Part shown: positions 23,520 through 28,782 of the stretch, in pieces
Numbering within the stretch: position 1 is the first letter of the stretch
Layout of the letters: every line of letters starts with the position of its first letter
DNA from: an uncultured Dialister sp.
Lineage (GTDB): Bacteria; Bacillota; Negativicutes; Veillonellales; Dialisteraceae
NCBI GenBank assembly: GCA_900543165.1
Contig: UQQQ01000028.1
Coordinates: 1-28,782 of the forward strand
DNA: 28,782 bases
Direction: 5' to 3'
Translations under genes and position numbers: made by a program
The notes under the pieces: generated by a model
What the model was told of the DNA's origin: nothing
Seen by the model: the letters and a program-made list of their open reading frames with translations, nothing else
The model's database searches: none

Positions 23520-24182
23520 TTACTGCTCCAGCGATTCCATGACGCGCTTGACGCTTTCCGAGTCTCCCAGAATGATAAGCATATCCTGTTCCTTCATCTT
23601 CATATCCGGCCGCGGATTGACGAACATATCCCCTCCGCGCTTGATCGCAACGACGGTGATGTTGTATTTCCTTCTGACATCAGTATCGATCAGGCTCTTA
23701 TCCACCCACTCCTGCGGCACATGGATGGAAAGAATGGTGATGTTATTTTCCATCTCGATATAATCGACGATACCCGGGGAGATCAGGTTATGCGCGACGC
23801 GGACCCCCATTTCCTTTTCTGAGTAAATGATCTTGTCTGCGCCGATCTTCTGCAGCATTTTCCCATGAATGGGATCCAAGGCTTTGACGACGATCTTCTT
23901 GACGCCCATTTCCTTTAAAAGCAGTGTCGTCATCAGGCTGGCTGACAGATCGCCGACAGAAACGACAGCGATGTCCGCATTGCCCGCGCCGATGGCTGCC
24001 AGATTCTTCTCATCCGAGCAGTCCGCACAGACCACATAGCCCAGTGTATCAGAAAGATCCTGTACCACTTCTTCATCGACATCCATGGCCATGACGTCAT
24101 AGCCCATCTTTTCCAATGTGACGGCGACACTGATGCCAAAACAGCCCAAGCCTGCCACGAAAAACTGTAATTTTTGTGCCAT
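23520..24182 (-). CDS. ktrA: K+ uptake regulator KtrA/TrkA
   Basis: Cytoplasmic RCK-type regulatory subunit of a Ktr/Trk potassium channel (220 aa, usual for KtrA). The N-terminal Rossmann half shows GLGCFGISVAVTLEKMGYDV followed by an acidic residue in MAMDVDEE, the nucleotide-binding pattern GxGxxG...D; the C-terminal RCK_C half is about residues 140-218. Binding of ATP/ADP or NAD(H) sets channel opening. GAGGT 7 nt before the ATG supports the start. The channel gene is transcribed just ahead, but a 266-bp gap with a palindromic repeat separates the two, so co-expression may be modulated or independent. Confidence 0.93.
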   Translation of the reverse strand: MAQKLQFFVAGLGCFGISVAVTLEKMGYDVMAMDVDEEVVQDLSDTLGYVVCADCSDEKNLAAIGAGNADIAVVSVGDLSASLMTTLLLKEMGVKKIVVKALDPIHGKMLQKIGADKIIYSEKEMGVRVAHNLISPGIVDYIEMENNITILSIHVPQEWVDKSLIDTDVRRKYNITVVAIKRGGDMFVNPRPDMKMKEQDMLIILGDSESVKRVMESLEQ

Positions 24183-24246
24183 AGAAAGTACCTCATCTGT
24201 TATATATTAGTTGGTTACCGTTGGTTTTGGGTTAAAAATCTTCGCC

Positions 24247-24410
24247 AGGGAATCACTGATTAAATCGTTGTTTGACTTGGTTCTTGTTTTTTTATGCAAG
24301 TCAAGGAATAAGGGGGACGCAAATAGCGAGCTATTTAAGAAGGGGCATGACGAAGCATTGCCTGAAAATACATGCCGAATCGGACTCTGCGATTGAATCA
24401 GCGTTTCCCT
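24247..24410. repeat. Long-palindrome (MITE-like) element, copy 3 (diverged)
   Basis: About 164 bp between trkH and trkA. Ends AGGGAATCACTGATTAAATCG and GATTGAATCAGCGTTTCCC. The left interior has changed so that TTGACTTG pairs locally with CAAGTCAA (8 bp) instead of with the far arm; the AATAGC/GCTATT centre is kept. Confidence 0.82.
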
Positions 24411-24448
24411 ACTCCCTAGCTACTAATCCCCAGCCACTTATCCCAACT

Positions 24449-25798
24449 TTATCCTATAACTATATTTTCCTTCGGATACTTGATCTGACTCTTCGGACGG
24501 CCGGCGAAGGTGACGGCGAGCGTCATGACACCGATACGCCCGATGAACATAGCGATCATGATGACGATTTTACAGGGGATATTCCACTCCGTCGTGAGTC
24601 CCATCGAGAAGCCGACGGTACTGAAAGCGGAGACAGCCTCGAAGAGGGCATCCTCGAAATCGAAGTGGGACGCAGGCTCTAAGAGGAAGACCATCATCGC
24701 GGTGAGGAAGGTCAGTACCATCGCCAGTGTAAAAACGTTCGATGCTTTCACCAGACATTCCGGATCGACCCGTTTATGGAAGATGACGACATCTTTCCTC
24801 CCACGGATCCACGACCAGAGCGACAGCAGGAGAAGTCCGATGGTGGCCGTGCGGATGCCGCCCGCGGTCGAGACAGGCGCCGCTCCGATGAACATGAAGA
24901 GCATGATGATAAGCCCGGTCGCATTGCTCATGGCGTGAATATCAAAGAGAGTGAAGCCTGCCATGCGGGAAGAAATTGACATGAAGAAGGCACTCTGCCA
25001 CTTTTCGGCCGTGCTGAGATGTCCCAGCGTCGCCGGATTATTCCCCTCCAGAAGAAAATAGACGATCACGCCCAACGGGATCAATATCATTTCCATGACC
25101 AGAATGAATTTGCTGTTCAGTGTCAGCGCGCTCCAGCGATGGTGCTTCAAAAGGTCATCCAGCGCGATGAAGCCTACGCCTCCCAGAAACATCGAGATAC
25201 AGACAACGGTACTGACCAGCGGATTGGCTGCCATTCCGGCGAATCCGACATCATTTCCCATGATATCCATACCGCAATTCGTGAAGGCAGAGACCGCGTG
25301 CCAGTAGCCCTGATAAATGCCGATCCATCCATTCTGTGTGAAGAAATAGGCCGCAAGGATGGTGCCGGCACCAAACTCTATAGAGAGCGTCATCAGGATG
25401 ATTTTCCGCACCAGCATCACCATGCCCGACGGTGTCTGCAGATTGAAGGAGTCACGGATAAGAAGCCTCTCCTGCAGGCGGATCTTCCGCCCCCGGGAAA
25501 TACCGACCATGGCCATCATCGTCATGATCCCCAGACCGCCCACCTGCATCAGAAAGAGCACGACCAGCTGCCCGAAGATGGTGAAGTCTGTCTTCAGATC
25601 AAACATGCTCATCCCTGTCACGCTGACAATGCTGACAGACATGAAGAGCGCATCCAGGAAGGAGACCTCCTTCGCCCCTGTCTGCGAGATGGGCAGCATG
25701 AGGAGGAACGCCCCGAGTAGCATGAAGGCTGCAAAGCCGCCGCAGATGAGGACGCCTCGATGAAGCTGGCTCAGCGCGTTAAATAATTTTCTCATCAT
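24449..25798 (-). CDS. ktrB: K+ channel/transporter subunit KtrB/TrkH
   Basis: Membrane subunit of a potassium uptake system (449 aa, eight-helix-plus four P-loop fold). The four selectivity-filter loops can be seen with their glycines: SVTGMSMFD, FTNCGMDIM, RMAGFTLFD and STVGFSMGL. Many membrane segments, for example FAAFMLLGAFLLMLPI near the N-terminus, support the fold. I start at the first of two adjacent ATG codons with GGGAGAGG about 6 nt upstream; a GTG 19 codons earlier would place repeat-derived sequence in the protein. Length matches Firmicute KtrB. The leader includes a 7-bp hairpin followed by TTTT. The regulatory subunit gene follows. Confidence 0.93.
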   Translation of the reverse strand: MMRKLFNALSQLHRGVLICGGFAAFMLLGAFLLMLPISQTGAKEVSFLDALFMSVSIVSVTGMSMFDLKTDFTIFGQLVVLFLMQVGGLGIMTMMAMVGISRGRKIRLQERLLIRDSFNLQTPSGMVMLVRKIILMTLSIEFGAGTILAAYFFTQNGWIGIYQGYWHAVSAFTNCGMDIMGNDVGFAGMAANPLVSTVVCISMFLGGVGFIALDDLLKHHRWSALTLNSKFILVMEMILIPLGVIVYFLLEGNNPATLGHLSTAEKWQSAFFMSISSRMAGFTLFDIHAMSNATGLIIMLFMFIGAAPVSTAGGIRTATIGLLLLSLWSWIRGRKDVVIFHKRVDPECLVKASNVFTLAMVLTFLTAMMVFLLEPASHFDFEDALFEAVSAFSTVGFSMGLTTEWNIPCKIVIMIAMFIGRIGVMTLAVTFAGRPKSQIKYPKENIVIG

Positions 25799-25815
25799 GA
25801 AGTGCCTCTCCCATT

Positions 25816-25842
25816 GCAAAAGCGAATCACACAAGGATTCGC
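25816..25842 (-). promoter_or_regulatory. Hairpin plus T-run in the trkH leader
   Basis: GCGAATC/GATTCGC (25822-25828 with 25836-25842), 7-nt loop, followed on the minus strand by TTTTG and then the ribosome site. It has the form of a weak intrinsic terminator ahead of the coding region, which could be an attenuator. Confidence 0.4.
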
Positions 25843-25850
25843 AGCTACCC

Positions 25851-25877
25851 GTCACTCGTGACTAGTCACTAGTCACC
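25851..25877 (-). repeat. GTGACTA heptad array before trkH
   Basis: About three heptads of the GTGACTA/GTGACTA/GTGACGAG type read on the minus strand, with one inverted unit (CTCGTGAC). The rest of this 357-bp gap holds a -10-like box, palindromic element copy 4 and a terminator; no gene. Confidence 0.6.
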
Positions 25878-25894
25878 AACAATATATTCTCCTT

Positions 25895-25900
25895 ATTATA
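25895..25900 (-). promoter_or_regulatory. Candidate -10 box for trkH
   Basis: Perfect TATAAT about 97 nt upstream of the trkH ATG; the -35 region (TGTCAA at 17 nt) is poor. Transcription from here would run through the heptad array and the leader hairpin. Confidence 0.4.
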
Positions 25901-25937
25901 CTATGCCTGCGAGGGAATTGACAGAGAACGCCTGCAA

Positions 25938-26098
25938 GGGAAACACTGATTAAATCGTTGTCAGATTTTACTCTTGAATTTTTTTGCATAGCAAGGAATA
26001 ACCTGACGCGAATAGCGAGCTATTTAAGGAAGGTTATGACGAAGCTATGTATAAAAATTCTTGTAAAATCTGACTCTGCGATTTAATCAGCGTTTCCC
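25938..26098. repeat. Long-palindrome (MITE-like) element, copy 4
   Basis: The best-kept copy, 161 bp. The left half (GGGAAACACTGATTAAATCG onward) and the reverse complement of the right half (GGGAAACGCTGATTAAATCG onward) agree over about 55 bp with few gaps, then ATAACC/GGTTAT and AATAGC/GCTATT pair toward the centre. No open reading frame of note. Confidence 0.9.
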
Positions 26099-26102
26099 AA
26101 GT

Positions 26103-26132
26103 AAAAAGAGAAGTCCCATCGGCCTTCTCTTT
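26103..26132 (-). terminator. Intrinsic terminator after the CBS-domain gene
   Basis: 9-bp stem AAAGAGAAG/CTTCTCTTT with a 10-nt loop, then two more T, on the minus strand, 23 nt past the CBS gene stop. Ends the htrA-rlmH-CBS unit. Its outer edge is 4 nt from palindromic element copy 4. Confidence 0.75.
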
Positions 26133-26155
26133 GACTTGCAAGGAAACGGAGCGCT

Positions 26156-26683
26156 CTATTTCCTGTTTCTCATATTCTCTTCGACCTGCGTCGCTGCGAT
26201 AGCCCCCAGAATATCATGGCGTGTGATGATACCGACAAGACGCGCCGGCGGCTGCTCGCCCTCACGCTCTACGCTAAGCTTCGCCTTTTCTACGACAGGC
26301 ACAGTCTTCAGATGCTGATCCACCACGAGTGTCGTGATGGCTTCCATGTCCGTTTCCGGCGTGACGCAGCGCACATCCGTCGTCATGATATCATTTGCCG
26401 TCGTTGCGAGCAGCTTCCGGAAGGATTTCTCATACCGGCCAAAGCCGCAGTAGTACACCGTGCCGCCCAAGACGTCGACATGCGGCGGGATCTTCGGCTT
26501 CACTTTCTTGTACAGAAGATCGCCCTCGGAAACAATGCCAAGAAGCTCATTATCGTCTCCCACGACCGGGATCGCAGACACCGGGTGCGTCACGAAAAGC
26601 CCCACCAGCTCCTGTACGGTCGTATCCGGTGATACCGTGAACACATACTTCGTCATAAAGTCTTTCGCTTTCAGAGATTTCAT
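26156..26683 (-). CDS. CBS-domain pair protein
   Basis: A 175-residue cytoplasmic protein made of two CBS domains (about 7-66 and 96-166). The first reads AKDFMTKYVFTVSPDTTVQELVGLF and IPVVGDDNELLGIVSEGDLL; the second TANDIMTTDVRCVTPETDM and RLVGIITRHDIL. A short basic linker, about residues 66-95, separates them. Stand-alone CBS pairs usually sense adenine nucleotides (AMP, ATP, SAM) and act on a partner protein or pathway. AAGGAGGT lies 6 nt before the ATG. No partner is fused; the K+ system genes downstream are beyond a terminator, so any link with them is guesswork. Confidence 0.93.
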   Translation of the reverse strand: MKSLKAKDFMTKYVFTVSPDTTVQELVGLFVTHPVSAIPVVGDDNELLGIVSEGDLLYKKVKPKIPPHVDVLGGTVYYCGFGRYEKSFRKLLATTANDIMTTDVRCVTPETDMEAITTLVVDQHLKTVPVVEKAKLSVEREGEQPPARLVGIITRHDILGAIAATQVEENMRNRK

Positions 26684-26758
26684 GATAAGACCTCCTTGCA
26701 GGATATACGAAAAATCGGCTCATGCGCAGGCAGATGTGGAAATACTTTCTCTATTTAT

Positions 26759-26787
26759 ATTTTAATTCTTTCAAGGCAGAACTGCAA
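26759..26787 (-). promoter_or_regulatory. Weak candidate promoter for the CBS gene
   Basis: TTGCAG (26782-26787) and TAAAAT (26759-26764) with 17-nt spacing in the 149-bp gap after rlmH. The -10 has five of six consensus bases; the -35 is weak. Confidence 0.35.
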
Positions 26788-26832
26788 GAGGAGGGCAGTC
26801 AAAGAGGGCGCATCGGATCATGGGGAGCCTCT

Positions 26833-27312
26833 TCACAAATGGTATGGCTCATGCCGTATGATCTTCATCGCGCGATAGAGCTGTTCGGAGAGGATGAGGC
26901 GTGCCATCTGGTGTGTAAAGGTCATCGCACTGATGGAAATCTTGAGATCCGCCCGCTGCTGGATATTCTTCCCATTGCCATAGGGACCGCCGATCATGAA
27001 GTAGAAATGGCTCGTCCCGGTGACCATGCGCCGTGAAATCCAATCTGCCAGCCCTTCCGAGGACATAGGCTTTCCTTTGAGATCAAGCAGCACGAGACAG
27101 TCATCCGGCGAGAGATACTTCAGCATCTTCTCCCCTTCCTTCTCCATCACTTTTTCCTTCATAGCAGGAGAGGGATTCTCCGGCATTTTTTCTTCATCCT
27201 GTGCGATGATTTCCAAAGGTGCGATCGGCTTCAGGCGCTTCACGTACTCCTCAATGCCCTGCCGCATCCATTTTTCTTTGATCTTGCCGATGGCAAGAAG
27301 TGTAAATTTCAT
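26833..27312 (-). CDS. rlmH: 23S rRNA pseudouridine-1915 N3-methyltransferase
   Basis: RlmH methylates pseudouridine 1915 in helix 69 of 23S rRNA on the assembled 70S ribosome, using S-adenosylmethionine. The 159-residue SPOUT-fold protein shows the family's motifs: MKFTLLAIGKIKEKW at the start, FMIGGPYG at the SAM site, and SISAMTFTHQMARLILSEQL leading to the C-terminal PYHL (usually PYHK/R). AGGAAGAG lies before the ATG. Its place directly after an HtrA-type protease is an old Firmicute gene order seen near the chromosome origin. Confidence 0.96.
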   Translation of the reverse strand: MKFTLLAIGKIKEKWMRQGIEEYVKRLKPIAPLEIIAQDEEKMPENPSPAMKEKVMEKEGEKMLKYLSPDDCLVLLDLKGKPMSSEGLADWISRRMVTGTSHFYFMIGGPYGNGKNIQQRADLKISISAMTFTHQMARLILSEQLYRAMKIIRHEPYHL

Positions 27313-27333
27313 AACTCTTCCTTTTTAGTGTTT

Positions 27334-27381
27334 GCGATGAAAGAAGGGGAGCGGACAGCTCCCGCAGAATCTCTTTCGCGA
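27334..27381 (-). promoter_or_regulatory. Inverted repeat between htrA and rlmH
   Basis: Central stem GGGAGC/GCTCCC (27347-27352 with 27358-27363) with imperfect outer arms (GCGATGAAAGAA against TCTTTCGCG). No U-run follows. It could be a processing or partial termination site within the transcript. Confidence 0.4.
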
Positions 27382-27397
27382 TCAAAAAATACTGATC

Positions 27398-27410
27398 AGG
27401 GAAACGCGGA
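27398..27410. repeat. Terminus-like fragment of the palindromic element
   Basis: AGGGAAACGCGGA matches the end of the long-palindrome element; the interior is missing. It lies 13 nt past the htrA stop codon. Confidence 0.45.
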
Positions 27411-27422
27411 ATCCGTATTTTA

Positions 27423-28610
27423 TCACTTGTCAACTGCCGGCGCTGCCGCAAGGAGCACCTCCGTTGTTGCTTCGCGCCCCTTATGCTCATAGGTGATGGA
27501 AATCTTTTCCCCCGGCTTATGAGTATCGAGGATTTCCCGCATCTCCTTCATCGTATTGCATTCCTTCCCATCGATGGAAAGAATGTAGTCCCCCGGCTCA
27601 ATGTCAGTCAGGCTGATCGGGCTTCTGGCCGCGATCTTCATGACGAGGACGCCCTTCTCATGATCCCAGCTGTAGCCGTAGCGGGCAGCGATGTCCTTGT
27701 CTGCTGCATACACGCCCAGATAAGCACGCGTCACTTTGCCATGGTCGATGAGCTGCGAAATGATCCCCTTTGCCTGATTGATCGGAATGGCAAAGCCCAT
27801 GCCTTCGACCCCTTCTTTCGCGATTTTGGCGCTGTTGATCCCGACGACCTTGCCATCAGTTGTGACGAGTGCCCCGCCGGAGTTGCCCGGATTGATGGCC
27901 GCATCTGTCTGGATGAGCTTGAAACGCTGGTCGATATCATCAAGACTTCTATTCAAAGCACTAATGACGCCGACCGTCACGGTTCCCTGAAATTCAAGGC
28001 CCAATGGATTGCCGATCGCGATCGCCGTTTCTCCGACCTGCAGTCCATCAGAGTCTCCCAAAGAAGCAACGGGGAGATCGTCACTGCCTTCGATCTTGAC
28101 GACAGCCAGATCGGTCGACGGATCCGTCCCCACCACTTGACCGGAAACTGTCTTTCCGGAAGAAAGCGAGACATTGACTTCCTTGCTGCCGGAGACGACG
28201 TGGTTATTCGTCACGATGTAGCCTTTCTTGTCAAAGACCACCCCCGATCCTACGCTTTGCCCCACTTCGACGCGGCGGTTAAACATGTCGCGGTCATATA
28301 CCTTGGTCGTGATGCCGACGACCGCCGGCCCGACCTCTTTCACCGCCTGCACGATCGCGGTATTGCGGATGGCCGGCAGATCCTCAAGCTTCTTATCCGC
28401 CCCCTGCGGCAACTGATAGGAGGAAGAGGCTCCGTCTTTCTTCGGAATCGCGGGAAGCTCTCCAAAGAAACAGCCTCCCGCGCCGCCGATGACGAGCAGA
28501 GCAAGTGCTGCGGCGAAGAGCTTCATCCGCCCCTTGCGGGATCCGGTGATCTCTTTCTGCATGGCTTCCCCATGCTCTTTCAGCTGCTGGTCTAAATCTT
28601 CTCTATTCAT
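27423..28610 (-). CDS. htrA: HtrA/DegP-type membrane-anchored serine protease
   Basis: Envelope quality-control protease (395 aa). An N-terminal cytoplasmic stretch (1-28), one membrane anchor (about 29-50) and an extracytoplasmic trypsin-like domain (about 85-270) are seen, with the catalytic triad His137 (TNNHVV), Asp167 (STDLAVVKI) and Ser244 (NPGNSGGAL). One PDZ domain follows (about 305-385), with GVLVMKIAARSPISLTDIEPGDYIL near its ligand groove. GAGGT about 7 nt before the ATG supports the start. The single PDZ and membrane anchor match Firmicute HtrA rather than soluble two-PDZ DegP. It degrades or refolds misfolded exported proteins. First gene of the htrA-rlmH-CBS unit within this window. 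Confidence 0.95.
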   Translation of the reverse strand: MNREDLDQQLKEHGEAMQKEITGSRKGRMKLFAAALALLVIGGAGGCFFGELPAIPKKDGASSSYQLPQGADKKLEDLPAIRNTAIVQAVKEVGPAVVGITTKVYDRDMFNRRVEVGQSVGSGVVFDKKGYIVTNNHVVSGSKEVNVSLSSGKTVSGQVVGTDPSTDLAVVKIEGSDDLPVASLGDSDGLQVGETAIAIGNPLGLEFQGTVTVGVISALNRSLDDIDQRFKLIQTDAAINPGNSGGALVTTDGKVVGINSAKIAKEGVEGMGFAIPINQAKGIISQLIDHGKVTRAYLGVYAADKDIAARYGYSWDHEKGVLVMKIAARSPISLTDIEPGDYILSIDGKECNTMKEMREILDTHKPGEKISITYEHKGREATTEVLLAAAPAVDK

Positions 28611-28667
28611 GATGGGTACCTCGATTCGTTTCTATGAAATCTATCGCGTAGTCTTTTCTTTGGGTAA

Positions 28668-28680
28668 AGGAAACGCTGAT
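28668..28680. repeat. Terminus-like fragment of the palindromic element
   Basis: AGGAAACGCTGAT matches the end of the long-palindrome element and runs straight into GTGACTA-type heptads (TCACTAGTCACTCAG). Confidence 0.5.
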
Positions 28681-28728
28681 TTCTAATCACTAGTCACTCA
28701 GTTGAAAAGCAGGGATTAGGGGCTACAA

Positions 28729-28782
28729 GTGACTAGTGACTAGTGACTGGTGACTGGTGACTGGTGACTGGTGACTGGTGAC
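28729..28782 (+). repeat. GTGACTA/GTGACTG heptad array at window edge
   Basis: Two GTGACTA units, five GTGACTG units and a partial unit in perfect 7-nt register, continuing past the window. GGGATTAGGGGCTAC precedes it, as in the array at 8529-8585 (GGGATTGGAGATTAG). Confidence 0.9.

Noticed and set aside
25799..25855. Longer N-terminus for KtrB from an upstream GTG
   Set aside because: The added 19 codons come from hairpin and heptad sequence, and the ribosome site fits the internal ATG.
28729..28782. Possible CRISPR-like repeats
   Set aside because: Units are 7 nt with no spacers; no cas genes.

Overview
The window is one unbroken series of 22 minus-strand genes from a diderm (outer-membrane-bearing) Firmicute, most likely a Negativicute. 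Lipid A, BamA, TamB, Skp/OmpH, Mla and TolC-type outer-membrane genes stand beside Firmicute-type genes: a Ktr/Trk K+ pair, a murA-mreB overlap, HtrA next to RlmH, and a SpoIVB-like peptidase. A Veillonellaceae/Dialister-like organism fits best, but the genus is a guess. No rRNA, tRNA, CRISPR array or transposase gene was seen.

Layout in transcription order (high to low coordinates): htrA, rlmH and a CBS-domain protein, closed by an intrinsic terminator; trkH/ktrB then trkA/ktrA; murA overlapping an MreB-like gene; a small exported lipoyl-like protein and an exported S55 (SpoIVB-like) peptidase; mlaE-mlaF-mlaD-tolC; tamB; a sigma-70 family factor; a single-pass membrane protein with a Pro/Ala-rich extracytoplasmic tail; then bamA, an unrecognised exported protein, three consecutive Skp/OmpH-family genes and lpxD, closed by a strong intrinsic terminator. 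From mlaE to lpxD this is an outer-membrane construction island: lipid transport (MlaEFD, TamB), efflux/secretion channel (TolC), barrel assembly (BamA), periplasmic chaperones (Skp family) and lipid A synthesis (LpxD).

The gaps between transcription units are full of repeats. Three kinds recur: (i) a ~155-165 bp element that is one long imperfect palindrome with GGGAAACGC-type ends (four copies plus fragments); (ii) a GC-rich element built of short heptad repeats, a GCGGCGC/GCGCCGC hairpin and, in the long copies, a GGGCGATGCCC hairpin and a small hairpin whose arms co-vary between copies; (iii) tandem heptanucleotide arrays of several different units (GTGACTA/G, GGGTTCA, TTAGAAG). These are the most likely undescribed elements here.

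The protein-level points of most interest are the unknown gene after bamA, which reads as three tandem POTRA-like modules plus a short beta-rich C-terminus; MlaD with a C-terminal beta-rich domain; the sigma factor and membrane protein set inside the envelope island; and an exported lipoyl-like domain that has no lysine at the usual attachment turn.
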